Assembly: GCF_002080455.1 (NCBI RefSeq)
Contig: NZ_CP020555.1
Location: forward strand, 4,483,501 to 4,547,500
Source of the DNA: Streptomyces sp. Sge12
Lineage (GTDB): Bacteria > Actinomycetota > Actinomycetes > Streptomycetales > Streptomycetaceae
DNA: 64,000 nt
Reading direction: 5' to 3'
In this document: one piece after another, positions 50,168-58,574 of the stretch
Numbering within the stretch: position 1 is the stretch's first letter
Layout: the number at the start of each line of letters is the position of its first letter
The notes under the pieces: model-generated
The model's input: the letters and a program-made list of their open reading frames with translations, nothing else
Told to the model about the DNA's origin: nothing
Database searches by the model: none
Position numbers and translations under genes: made by a program

Positions 50168-52576
50168 GTGGTGGAGCAGCTGACGCAGCACGACCCGAGA
50201 CGGATCGGCCCCTTCGAGGTGCTGGGACGGCTCGGCGCCGGCGGCATGGGGCTGGTCTATCTCGCGCGGTCCGCGTCCGGACGGCGGGTCGCGATCAAGA
50301 CGGTGCGCACCGAGCTCGCCGAGGACCAGCTCTTCCGCGTCCGCTTCACGCGCGAGGTGGAGGCGGCCCGCGCCGTCTCCGGCTTCTACACCGCGGCCGT
50401 GGTCGACGCCGATCCGCGTGCCGCCGTGCCGTGGCTGGCGACCGCGTACGTCCCGGCGCCCTCCCTGGAGGAGATCGTCAACGAGTGCGGGCCCATGCCC
50501 GCCCAGGCCGTACGGTGGCTCGCGGCCGGCATCGCCGAGGCCCTGCAGTCCATCCACGGCGCCGGCCTGGTCCACCGCGACCTGAAGCCGTCCAACGTGC
50601 TCGTCGTCGAGGACGGCCCGCGCGTGATCGACTTCGGTATCGCCAGCGGGGTGTCCAACACCCGCCTGACCATGACGAACGTCGCCGTCGGCACCCCCGC
50701 CTACATGTCGCCCGAGCAGGCGAAGGACTCGCGCAGCGTCAAGGGCGCCAGCGACGTCTTCTCGCTCGGCTCCACCCTTGTCTTCGCCGCCACCGGGCAC
50801 CCGCCGTACCACGGGGCGAACCCGGTGGAGACGGTCTTCATGCTGCTGCGCGAGGGACCCAACCTGGAGGGGCTGCCCGCCGAGCTGCGGCCGCTGATCG
50901 ACTCCTGCATGCAGATGGACGCCACGCTCCGGCCCACCCCGGCCGACCTCCAGGCGCAGCTCGCCCCGCACCTCTTCGACGGCGGTGACGACAGCGGGAC
51001 CGCCTCGGCGTGGCTGCCCGCCCGGGCCGTCGCGATGATCGAGGCCCGGCGCGCGGGGCACCGTACGCCGCCCGCCCCCGTGGTGCCGGCGCCCGGCCCG
51101 CGCTCCGGCGGCCGCGGGGCGGCCTCCGAGGCCGCCACGCACCGCCGCCCCCGCGGTGTCGACTCGTGGGTGGACCCGCGGACCGGCCAGGCCGTCCCGC
51201 AGCGGCCGCACCACCCGCCGATGTCGCCGGTGCCCTCGGGCGAGCCGGTGCGCCTGGGCGGCTCGCCGGTGCCGATCGGGCCCGGGCCGCGCGCGAGCGC
51301 CGCGGCCCCGGCCGCGCACGCCTCCGCCGCCGCGGCGGACTCGGCGACCGGCTGGATCCGCCCGCCCGGCGGTTCGGTGGCCACCCCCTCGGCGGTGCAG
51401 CCCGTACCGGGCTCCGTACCGGGCCCCGGCCCGGCCCCGGACAGCGGCCGCTGGCGGCCGTGGCGCTTCCGCATGTCCAACGAGGTCTGGGGCACCCCGA
51501 CCGTCGCCGGGAACCTGCTCTACGTGACCTCCTTCGAGGTCCACGCACTGGACGTGGCGAGCGGCCGCCGCCAGTTCAAGACCCGCGACGTCGCCTGGTC
51601 CATGGCGGTCGCCGACGGCCGGATCCACGCCTCCGACGGCCCGTCCCTCTACGCGCTCGACGCCGGTGACGGCTCCGAGCGGTGGCGGCTGTCCACCGAC
51701 GCCTGGGTGTACGCGGTGCGCGCCGAGCGCGGCACGGTCGTCACCGCCACGCGCGGGGGCGGCGTACAGGGCCGGGAGGCGTCGAGCGGCCACAAGCTGT
51801 GGGAGCTGACCGGCGCGCAGAGCGACTTCGAGACCCTGGAGGCCGCTCCGGTCCTCCACGACGGCACGGTGTACGTGTGGCAGGACGCCCGGCTGCGCGC
51901 CCTGGACGCGCGCAGCGGCCGGGAGTCCTGGTCCTACCCGATCGGGGACGCGGCCTCCTGCGGGAACGTGCCCGTGCGGGTCACTCCGGCTCCGGACGGC
52001 AACGTCTACATCGCGGCCGGCACCCGCGTCCTGTCGGTGGACCGGGCCTCGGGCCGGGTCCGCTGGCACTTCGAGGCCCCCGCGGTCTTCCTGGCGCCCG
52101 CGGCCTTCGCGCCGGGCGCGGCCATCACGGGCGGCGGGGTCTACCTCGTCGACTACCTGGGCACCGTCTACGCCCTCGACGCGGCGACCGGGCAGGACCG
52201 CTGGCGGATCGCGACGGAGGCACGGCAGTCCTCGGACCCGGTGGTGGTCGCGAACGGCAACGTCCACCTGGGCGCGGGCAGTGCGCTGTACACCCTCGAC
52301 GCGGTCACCGGCACCCCGAAGTGGCGGTTCGCGGCGGGCGGCGAGATCACCGGCCTGCCGGCGGTCGCGGACGGCCGCGTGCACTTCGGTTCGGCCGACC
52401 ACTGCCTGTACACGCTGGACGCGGCGGGCGGCCAGTTGCGCTGGAAGCTGGCCACGGGCGGAGAGATCACGGGCTCCCCGGTGGCGGAGGCGGGCGTGGT
52501 CTACGCATGCAGCAAGGACCGCTGCGTGTACGCCCTGGATGCGGCCAAGGGAACGGGTACCCGTACGAGCGGTTGA
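50168..52576 (+). CDS. afsK: Serine/threonine protein kinase AfsK
   Basis: In Streptomyces AfsK autophosphorylates and phosphorylates AfsR, linking growth signals to secondary metabolism and hyphal branching. The 802-residue product has a kinase domain (about residues 14-275): GRLGAGGMGLVY (P-loop), VAIKTV (Lys about 44), VHRDLKPSNVLV (catalytic loop), VIDFGIASG and GTPAYMSPEQ. A 150-residue Pro/Ala-rich linker follows, then a C-terminal PQQ-type beta-propeller with repeats such as LYALDAGDGSERWR, VYALDAATGQDRWR and LYTLDAAGGQLRW. The MVEQLTQHDPRRIGPFEVLG start closely resembles S. coelicolor AfsK. GTG at 50168 or 50171 after GGAGG. All catalytic residues are present. Confidence 0.93.
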   Translation: MVEQLTQHDPRRIGPFEVLGRLGAGGMGLVYLARSASGRRVAIKTVRTELAEDQLFRVRFTREVEAARAVSGFYTAAVVDADPRAAVPWLATAYVPAPSLEEIVNECGPMPAQAVRWLAAGIAEALQSIHGAGLVHRDLKPSNVLVVEDGPRVIDFGIASGVSNTRLTMTNVAVGTPAYMSPEQAKDSRSVKGASDVFSLGSTLVFAATGHPPYHGANPVETVFMLLREGPNLEGLPAELRPLIDSCMQMDATLRPTPADLQAQLAPHLFDGGDDSGTASAWLPARAVAMIEARRAGHRTPPAPVVPAPGPRSGGRGAASEAATHRRPRGVDSWVDPRTGQAVPQRPHHPPMSPVPSGEPVRLGGSPVPIGPGPRASAAAPAAHASAAAADSATGWIRPPGGSVATPSAVQPVPGSVPGPGPAPDSGRWRPWRFRMSNEVWGTPTVAGNLLYVTSFEVHALDVASGRRQFKTRDVAWSMAVADGRIHASDGPSLYALDAGDGSERWRLSTDAWVYAVRAERGTVVTATRGGGVQGREASSGHKLWELTGAQSDFETLEAAPVLHDGTVYVWQDARLRALDARSGRESWSYPIGDAASCGNVPVRVTPAPDGNVYIAAGTRVLSVDRASGRVRWHFEAPAVFLAPAAFAPGAAITGGGVYLVDYLGTVYALDAATGQDRWRIATEARQSSDPVVVANGNVHLGAGSALYTLDAVTGTPKWRFAAGGEITGLPAVADGRVHFGSADHCLYTLDAAGGQLRWKLATGGEITGSPVAEAGVVYACSKDRCVYALDAAKGTGTRTSG

Positions 52577-52644
52577 CCTGCGCGGAGGCGGGGCTGCGGC
52601 CCCGCCGGGTAGCGCACCGCACCGGGAGTGACAGGATGGACCCC

Positions 52645-53145
52645 ATGAGCGACAACGTCTACTTCGACATCACCATCAACGGCGCCCCTGCCGGCCGCAT
52701 CGTCTTCGCCCTCTTCGACGAGGTCGTCCCGAAGACGGCGCGCAACTTCCGTGAGCTGTGCACCGGCCAGAACGACTACGGCTACGCCGGCTCGGGCTTC
52801 CACCGCATCATCCCCCAGTTCATGCTGCAGGGCGGTGACTTCACCAACCACAACGGCACCGGCGGCAAGTCCATCTACGGCGAGAAGTTCGAGGACGAGA
52901 ACTTCAACCTGAAGCACGACCGCCCGTACCTGCTGTCGATGGCGAACGCCGGCCGCAACACCAACGGCTCGCAGTTCTTCATCACCACCGTCGTCACCTC
53001 GTGGCTCGACGGCAAGCACGTCGTCTTCGGCGAGGTCGTCGAGGGCAAGGAGCTCGTGGACCAGATCGAGGCCCTGGGCTCCCAGTCCGGCGCCCCCAAG
53101 GGCAAGGTCGAGATCGCGGCCTCCGGCGTCGTCAGCGCCGCCTGA
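52645..53145 (+). CDS. Cyclophilin-type peptidyl-prolyl cis-trans isomerase
   Basis: The 166-residue cytoplasmic enzyme isomerises X-Pro bonds. It has VYFDITINGAPAGRIVFALF at the start, FHRIIPQFMLQGGDFTNHNGTGGKSIYG (about residues 53-80, catalytic Arg and Phe/Gln), LSMANAGRNTNGSQFFITTV (about 95-114) and LDGKHVVFGEVVEG. All the main active-site residues are retained. The ATG at 52645 follows AGGATGG. It lies 68 bases after afsK and may share read-through. A GC-rich hairpin follows near 53169-53199. Confidence 0.93.
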   Translation: MSDNVYFDITINGAPAGRIVFALFDEVVPKTARNFRELCTGQNDYGYAGSGFHRIIPQFMLQGGDFTNHNGTGGKSIYGEKFEDENFNLKHDRPYLLSMANAGRNTNGSQFFITTVVTSWLDGKHVVFGEVVEGKELVDQIEALGSQSGAPKGKVEIAASGVVSAA

Positions 53146-53315
53146 TCCCCACCGCCAGCCCGGCCGGTCGGCCCCGCCCCCTCCCCGGGGGCCGGGGCCG
53201 CCGCCATGTCCGGGACATCACAGCGGCATCGGCACCGCCGCACGGATCACCCTCAGCATGTGTTCGTAGGATGACCCCTTGATCAGATAAATCGCGATTA
53301 CGGGGGCGATTCGGC

Positions 53316-53759
53316 ATGACGACCTTCGACACGGAGTGGGCAGGGCTCAGACAACAGGCGGCGGCCGGCGTGGACATGCGCCTCGCGAGCGCCGCAGCGG
53401 CACCTGACGGAGGCGGCAGCGGCGATCTGACGTCCGACCGGGCCGTCTGGAACCGGGCGAGCCAGGACCTCGGCGGCCTGTCGACGAGCATCAAGGGCGC
53501 CGTGGGCGCACTGGAGACGGGTCAGAAGGGCGCCGCGGTCGAAGGCGTCCAGAGCGCCACCGCGCACCAGGAGCTGTACCAGTCCTGGAAGACGTACCTG
53601 GAGAGCCTGTCGGGCAAGTGCACCTCCCTCCAGGGGCCGCTGGAGAAGGCCGGCAAGGGCCAGTACGACAACGACGAGGCCATCAAAGGCGGCTTCGCGC
53701 AGATCAACGGGCAGTACAAGGACACACCCGCCACGGGCGGCAGTGGCGGGGGACGGTGA
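53316..53759 (+). CDS. Small helical protein upstream of an alpha/beta hydrolase (WXG100-like length)
   Basis: A 147-residue soluble, helical protein without a signal peptide: FDTEWAGLRQQAAAGVDMRLASA at the start, then LSTSIKGAVGALETGQKGA and HQELYQSWKTYLESLSGKCTSLQG. Length and composition resemble the small partner proteins that precede DUF1023 hydrolases in Streptomyces and are sometimes exported by type VII systems, but no WXG or YxxxD motif is clear. It ends in a GGSGGGR tail. The ATG at 53316 follows ACGGGGGCGATTCGGC. It is the first gene of a three-gene operon. Confidence 0.7.
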   Translation: MTTFDTEWAGLRQQAAAGVDMRLASAAAAPDGGGSGDLTSDRAVWNRASQDLGGLSTSIKGAVGALETGQKGAAVEGVQSATAHQELYQSWKTYLESLSGKCTSLQGPLEKAGKGQYDNDEAIKGGFAQINGQYKDTPATGGSGGGR

Positions 53760-53768
53760 GCCTGAACC

Positions 53769-55622
53769 ATGGACTACGCAGCACTCGTGGCCCTGAAACC
53801 GTCCGAGTTCACCGAGGCGGCCGACGGGTTCAAGGCCGTCAGCGATATGGCGGACCACGCGTACGGTGACACCGAGGGCCAGATATCGGCGCGAATGCGG
53901 GCCGGTCTCGACGGCGTCGCCGTGGATGCGGCGCTGGGATCTCTCCGGGAACTGGCGAAGAACTTCCACTACACGCAGGTCGAATGCGGCCTGGCGGCGA
54001 CCTCGCTGAAGGCGTTCGCGGCCGCGATGACCGAGGCGAAGAAGAAGCTCGCGGACGCCGTTGAGGACGCGGCGCACCAGAAGTTCAGGGTGGGGGCCGA
54101 CGGCTCGGTGACCTACCCGCCCGGCGGTACGGAGAAGGACGGGAAGCTGCCCGAGGGCGGCACCGTCACCGGCAGCGCCAAGGGCAAGCCCTCGGGGAAC
54201 GTGATCGACCCCACGAAGGACGCCAACGACCTGTCCAGCGCCCTGGAGCGGCAGGCGGCGAACATCCACCCCAATCCGAACTTCGGCAAGGCGGTGGAGA
54301 TCGCCAACCGCATCGCGCAGGCCGTCGCCGAGGCGACCGAAGCCGACGCCCTGTGGGCGCCCAAACTGCGCAAGCTCAAGGCGGACGACGACCTGGTCGT
54401 CTCCGACAAGGACTGGGCGGACGTGGAGAGCGACACCGCCGAGGTCCGCAGCGGCGCGAAGGACTACCTGGACCACATCAAGCCCCCGCCCAAGGGCGAC
54501 GACCCGAAGGCGAACGCCGACTGGTGGAAGGGCCTGAGCCCGGACGAGCAGTCCGCGTACCTGTCCCTGAACGGGGCGCAGGTGGGCGCGATGGACGGGC
54601 TGCCCTCGGTGGTCCGCGACGAGGCCAACCGCACCGTACTGGCGGAGACCAAAGCCCAGTTCCAGATCAGGCTGGACGGGATCCCCCCGCAGCCGCAGAA
54701 GTACGTGCCCTCGGGCAGGGACTACCCCGCGGTCGTACTCAACCCGGCCTGGTCGGAGTGGGACGAGAAGTACGCCAAGGACAAGGCTTTCCTGGACAAA
54801 AACCTCAAGGGCATGAACGCCATCCAGGCCCGGTTCGACGCCACGGGCACGGACGGCCTGCCCGAGGCGTACCTGCTGGGCTTCGATACCAAGGGCGGCG
54901 GCCGGGCCATCGTCGCCAACGGCGACCCGGACACGGCGGCCCACACCGCGGTGTTCGTCCCCGGTACGTACACCGACATCACGAAGTCCGAGACCTACAT
55001 CGGCCACATGTCCAAGCTGTGGAAGGAGACCAACGCCCAGCTCCCCGGCGAGAACGTGTCCACCATCACCTGGATCGGCTACGACGCCCCGCAGAGCATC
55101 GTCCCCGAGGCCATGAAGGAGAAGTACGCCCACACGGCGGCGCCCGACCTGAACCACTTCATGGCCGGTCTGGAGCAGGTCCAGGGCGGCGACGAGAAGA
55201 GCCACACCACACTCATCGGCCACAGCTACGGCAGCACGGTCGTGGGTGCGTCATCGAACGCCGGCGACCTGCGCACCGACGACATCATCGCCGTGGGCAG
55301 CCCCGGCATGCTGGTCGGCCACGCCAAGGACCTGGACGTCGGCGCCGACCACGTGTGGTCGGAGGCGGCCGGCTTCACCAAGGACCAGGTGCCGGCCGGC
55401 GGCAAGGCGGCCGGGCTCGGCGGCGGTTCCCACTGGTACGAGGAGCTCCTGCCCTTCGGTTACGCGTGGGGGTCGAACGTGCCGTCCGACGAGGATTTCG
55501 GGGCCCATATCATGGAAAACAACGCCAATGATCACGGGGACTACTGGAGGAAGGGCTCGAAGAGTCTTGAGAATCAGGCGTATGTCGTCGCCGGTCATTA
55601 CGACAGGGTCACCCGTGGCTGA
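53769..55622 (+). CDS. DUF1023-type alpha/beta hydrolase with N-terminal helical domain
   Basis: The 617-residue protein has an N-terminal helical region (residues 1-130, MDYAALVALKPSEFTEAADGF) like those of type VII-associated proteins and a spacer. The C-terminal alpha/beta hydrolase domain of the DUF1023 family (about 340-610) has HTAVFVPGTYTD, ITWIGYDAP, the nucleophile elbow LIGHSYGSTVVG (about 481-492) and late His-containing SHWYEELLPFGYAWG and GHYDRVTRG. The substrate is unknown. It begins 9 bases after the previous gene and overlaps the following lipoprotein gene by 8 bases. Confidence 0.85.
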   Translation: MDYAALVALKPSEFTEAADGFKAVSDMADHAYGDTEGQISARMRAGLDGVAVDAALGSLRELAKNFHYTQVECGLAATSLKAFAAAMTEAKKKLADAVEDAAHQKFRVGADGSVTYPPGGTEKDGKLPEGGTVTGSAKGKPSGNVIDPTKDANDLSSALERQAANIHPNPNFGKAVEIANRIAQAVAEATEADALWAPKLRKLKADDDLVVSDKDWADVESDTAEVRSGAKDYLDHIKPPPKGDDPKANADWWKGLSPDEQSAYLSLNGAQVGAMDGLPSVVRDEANRTVLAETKAQFQIRLDGIPPQPQKYVPSGRDYPAVVLNPAWSEWDEKYAKDKAFLDKNLKGMNAIQARFDATGTDGLPEAYLLGFDTKGGGRAIVANGDPDTAAHTAVFVPGTYTDITKSETYIGHMSKLWKETNAQLPGENVSTITWIGYDAPQSIVPEAMKEKYAHTAAPDLNHFMAGLEQVQGGDEKSHTTLIGHSYGSTVVGASSNAGDLRTDDIIAVGSPGMLVGHAKDLDVGADHVWSEAAGFTKDQVPAGGKAAGLGGGSHWYEELLPFGYAWGSNVPSDEDFGAHIMENNANDHGDYWRKGSKSLENQAYVVAGHYDRVTRG

Positions 55623-56193
55623 CACGAAGACCCGGGACCGGGTCGCCGGCCGCCGGGTTTCCGGATCTCTGCGGATCAAGGCTCTCGCTGTCGTCCTTGC
55701 CGGATCGCTTTCCATGCTGTCTATGGGGTGTTCGAACGTGAAAGAACTGAATTACGAGCCCGTCAGGATGGATCCGGGTCCGGCGCGCACGAAGACGAAG
55801 CAGGTCTCCAGCCGCCTGTTGGAGATGACCGGCGTCAAGGGCAAGGTGAGCGAGCCCGGCCCGAGTGTGTCGCGCTGCAGCGAGTACGGGGAGGACCTGT
55901 TCGCCACGGAGCACCCCTGGTCGGTGTACGAGATCTCCGACGCGCAGGTCGAGGAGGGCATGCAGAACCTGCGCAAGGCCCTCGGCGAGAACGGCTGGAA
56001 GATCACCAAGGACGGCCAGGCCAACAGCCAGGCCCAGGACCCGGAGATCTACGCCGAGAACAAGGCGGAGCAGTTCGACGTGCACGTAACGGGCCGCAGG
56101 AAGACGGAAACCGGGCAGTCGATGCTCCTGTTCAAGGTCGTCTCCGCCTGCTTCCGCGCGACCTCGGCCTCCGACCTCGACGGCCAGTACTGA
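55615..56193 (+). CDS. Secreted lipoprotein, last gene of the hydrolase operon
   Basis: The 192-residue precursor has a basic N-terminus (TKTRDRVAGRRVSGSLRIK) and a signal helix ending in the lipobox LSMGC (SLSMLSMGCSN, Cys near residue 42). The mature domain is charged (SSRLLEMTGVKGKVSEPG, NLRKALGENGWKITKDG, FDVHVTGRRKTETGQ). The GTG at 55615 lies inside the end of the hydrolase gene. By analogy with toxin-immunity pairs it could be an immunity or chaperone lipoprotein for the hydrolase, which is only inference. Confidence 0.78.
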   Translation: MADTKTRDRVAGRRVSGSLRIKALAVVLAGSLSMLSMGCSNVKELNYEPVRMDPGPARTKTKQVSSRLLEMTGVKGKVSEPGPSVSRCSEYGEDLFATEHPWSVYEISDAQVEEGMQNLRKALGENGWKITKDGQANSQAQDPEIYAENKAEQFDVHVTGRRKTETGQSMLLFKVVSACFRATSASDLDGQY

Positions 56194-56209
56194 CCCTGAC
56201 CCGGCCGCG

Positions 56210-56686
56210 TCAGGGGCGCTCCGCAGGCGGGTAGGCCTCCGGGGGCGTCGTAGTGGAGTGCGGCGGCAGCGGGCGGCCGCGCATGATGGCGGCGCCCAGC
56301 AGGGTCAGGGCGCCTGCGCCGTAGGCGTGCGCGAGGCCGTCGCCGAGGGGCGAGGTGGTGCCGCCGACGGTGAGGCTCCCGGCGGCCTGGCCCTGGCGGA
56401 CCGTCCACAGGACGGTGAAGCCGAGGACGACGGCCCCGGCCAGCGCCATGAGCAGCCGCGAGCGGAGCAGGACCGCGCACAGCGCGAGGACGGCGGCGAA
56501 GAGGTACGGGAGCAGGATCGAGCCCAGCAGGGTGGCCCGGGCATCGGTGATGCCGGTGGCGGTGAAGAGCTCCTGGACGCGGTAGTCGCGTCCGAGACGG
56601 CCGTCGTACCAGGCACGGAAGGGGCTCCGGACGGCGGCCGCCGCTCCGATCAGACCCAGCAGGGAGCCGAGTGCGTTGCGGATCAT
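56210..56686 (-). CDS. Integral membrane protein of unknown function
   Basis: The 158-residue protein has about four hydrophobic segments: MIRNALGSLLGLIGAAAAV at the N-terminus, ATLLGSILLPYLFAAVLALCAVLL (about residues 50-73), LLMALAGAVVLGFTVLWTV (about 78-96) and GAGALTLLGAAIM (about 122-134). A Pro-rich cytoplasmic tail follows (LPPHSTTTPPEAYPPAERP). I recognise no family. It converges with the lipoprotein gene, 16 bases apart. Confidence 0.7.
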   Translation of the reverse strand: MIRNALGSLLGLIGAAAAVRSPFRAWYDGRLGRDYRVQELFTATGITDARATLLGSILLPYLFAAVLALCAVLLRSRLLMALAGAVVLGFTVLWTVRQGQAAGSLTVGGTTSPLGDGLAHAYGAGALTLLGAAIMRGRPLPPHSTTTPPEAYPPAERP

Positions 56687-56820
56687 TCCCGGCCCTCCGG
56701 TGCAGGGGTCCCGGTCCCGACGCTACGCCCGGCCCCTGTGGCCCGCACGTCAGGGGCCCTGACGGCGCGCGCGGCGGCTGGTAGCGTGGCCCGCCGTTGT
56801 CCAGGGGAGGGGTTCGGGCC

Positions 56821-57309
56821 ATGGTGGCTGGGCGTCGCATCAGGTTCACCGCGGTGCTGGTGGCGGTCGTGTTCGCGCTGACCGGTTTCTCGTCGCACGG
56901 CGGAAGCAGCAGCAGCGGGAGCAGCGGCAAGAGCAAGAGCAAGAGCAGCAGCAGTGGGGGCGGCTGCTCCAGCTCCAAGAGCAAGAAGAAGAGCCACGGC
57001 AACGGGAGCAGCAGCAGCCCGACGCCCTCGGCGAGCGCGACGTCGGCGCCCGCGCGGGCCGTGCTCGTCAGCTGCGTCGGCGCGGACGCCAAGGGGGCCA
57101 CCGTCCAGGTCACCTCCACCGACTCCGCCGAGCGCACGGTGCGGGTGCCGGTGACCTTCAGCGGTGCGAACGGCGCGACCCTCGACGCCGGCTCCGTGAA
57201 GGTCACGCTCAAGGCGCGCGAGAGCCGGAACGTCGTGGTCCCGATGACGACCCCGGGCAAGGCCGCGGACGTGAAGAACTGCCTGGTGGGGACGGTGGAG
57301 CGGGCGTAG
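56821..57309 (+). CDS. Secreted Ser/Gly/Lys-rich protein
   Basis: The 162-residue precursor has a signal peptide (RFTAVLVAVVFALTGFSSHG, about residues 8-27), then a very low-complexity Ser/Gly/Lys region (about 27-75, with SGSSGKSKSKSSSSGG) and a beta-rich domain (VLVSCVGADAKGATVQVTST, KVTLKARESRNVVVPM, KNCLVGTVERA) with two Cys that could pair. Function unknown. The ATG at 56821 follows AGGGGAGGGGTTCGGGCC. It converges with the enoyl-CoA hydratase gene, 9 bases apart. Confidence 0.72.
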   Translation: MVAGRRIRFTAVLVAVVFALTGFSSHGGSSSSGSSGKSKSKSSSSGGGCSSSKSKKKSHGNGSSSSPTPSASATSAPARAVLVSCVGADAKGATVQVTSTDSAERTVRVPVTFSGANGATLDAGSVKVTLKARESRNVVVPMTTPGKAADVKNCLVGTVERA

Positions 57310-57318
57310 GTCCGGCGC

Positions 57319-58095
57319 TCACCGCACCCGCGGCTCCGGCCCCCCGCGCCGCCCGGCGAACAGCTCCGCCTGCCGCTCCGGGGCGAGGTTGCCCAGCGCG
57401 ATCAGCGCCGGGGCCTGCGCCAGGGACTGCTGGAGCGCGGCCTGCTTCGCCGACCACAGGGCCCGTACGGTGCCCTGCACGGCCTCCGTCGGGAAGCCGG
57501 CCAGGGTCTCCGCCGCCCGCAGGGCCGCCGGGAGCAGTCCGTCGGGCGCGGCCAGTTCCGAGACGAGGCCGATCTCGTGGGCCCGGCGCGCCGAGAGCCG
57601 TTCGGCGGTGCCCATGAGGGACATGCGGGCGGCCTCGCCGAAGGGCATGCGCTGTGCCATGTAGACGGCCTCGTAGGCGCTGACCATGCCGTAGGCGGTG
57701 TGCGGGTCGAAGAAGGTCGCGGTCTCGGAGGCGATCAGGAATTCCGCCTCGCCCAGCAGGTAGAAGGCCCCGCCGCAGGCCATGCCGTTGACGGCGGCGA
57801 CGACCGGCTTCCACAGGTCGCCCGCCTTGGGGCCGATGGCGATCAGCGGGTCGTCCGCCGAGTAGGGCGAGGCGGGCTGCGGCACGTCCACGCCGCGGTC
57901 GATGCCGGTGCAGAAGGCGGCCGGGCCGGCGCCCGTCAGCACCACGGCCCGTACCTCGTCGGCGAAGCGGAACTCGCGCCACACCGCGCTCAGTTCGGCC
58001 GCGGTCGCCAGGTCGATGGCGTTGTGCCGGTGTTCCCGGTCGAGGGTGACGACCGCGACCCCGGTCGCCTTGTCCCGTTCCACCCGCACGGTCAT
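57319..58095 (-). CDS. Enoyl-CoA hydratase/isomerase family protein
   Basis: The 258-residue crotonase-fold enzyme has VAVVTLDREHRHNAIDLATAAEL at the start and the oxyanion segments AFCTGIDRGVD (about residues 61-71) and NGMACGGAFYLLGEAEFLIAS (about 103-123). DPHTAYGMVSAYEAVYMAQRM (about 129-149) follows where the catalytic acidic residues normally lie. It is the third gene of the thiolase, DUF35 and hydratase operon; its ATG overlaps the DUF35 stop codon (ATGA). It probably handles the enoyl- or ring-opened CoA product of the same pathway. Confidence 0.88.
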   Translation of the reverse strand: MTVRVERDKATGVAVVTLDREHRHNAIDLATAAELSAVWREFRFADEVRAVVLTGAGPAAFCTGIDRGVDVPQPASPYSADDPLIAIGPKAGDLWKPVVAAVNGMACGGAFYLLGEAEFLIASETATFFDPHTAYGMVSAYEAVYMAQRMPFGEAARMSLMGTAERLSARRAHEIGLVSELAAPDGLLPAALRAAETLAGFPTEAVQGTVRALWSAKQAALQQSLAQAPALIALGNLAPERQAELFAGRRGGPEPRVR

Positions 58096-58571
58096 GACTT
58101 CTCCAGGATCCAGCGGGGCACGGCCATGCCGCCCGTCTCGGTGAAGACGACCTGGACGCGTGCGCCGATGCGCAGCCGGGCCGGTTCCACCGAGTCGAGC
58201 GGGGCGTCGGCCGAGGTCACCAGGTTTCCGGCGAGCCGGATGTGCGGGGCGTCGGCGAGCTCCACGAGGATCACGTTGTACGGGGCCTGGGCGGCGTACG
58301 CGGGCAGCAGCGGCGGGTGCGGCCGTACGTAGGACCAGATCCGGCCGCGGCCGCTCATCCGGCGCCACTCGCTGTCGAAGGACCGGCAGTGCGGGCAGCA
58401 GGGGCGGGGCGGGAAGCGCAGCCGGCCGCAGGTGGCGCAGGCCTGGACGCGGAGCTCGCCGCGGGCGGCGTACTCCCAGAAGGGGGCGCCGTCCTCGTCG
58501 GGGACGGGCAGGAGCAGTTCGGCCGCGGCCTCGGCGGCGGCTTCGGATGCGGCTTCGGATGCGGTGGTCAT
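58092..58571 (-). CDS. DUF35 OB-fold/zinc-ribbon protein, thiolase partner
   Basis: The 159-residue protein has an Ala/Glu-rich N-terminal stretch (ASEAASEAAAEAAAELLLP), then a zinc ribbon (QACATCGRLRFPPRPCCPHC, about residues 37-56) and an OB-fold (IWSYVRPHPPLLPAYAAQAPYNVILVEL). It lies 3 bases after the thiolase gene, the same gene order as in known Ltp-DUF35 complexes, where the DUF35 subunit is needed for the thiolase-fold enzyme's stability and substrate channel. Confidence 0.88.
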   Translation of the reverse strand: MTTASEAASEAAAEAAAELLLPVPDEDGAPFWEYAARGELRVQACATCGRLRFPPRPCCPHCRSFDSEWRRMSGRGRIWSYVRPHPPLLPAYAAQAPYNVILVELADAPHIRLAGNLVTSADAPLDSVEPARLRIGARVQVVFTETGGMAVPRWILEKS

Positions 58572-58574
58572 CGG

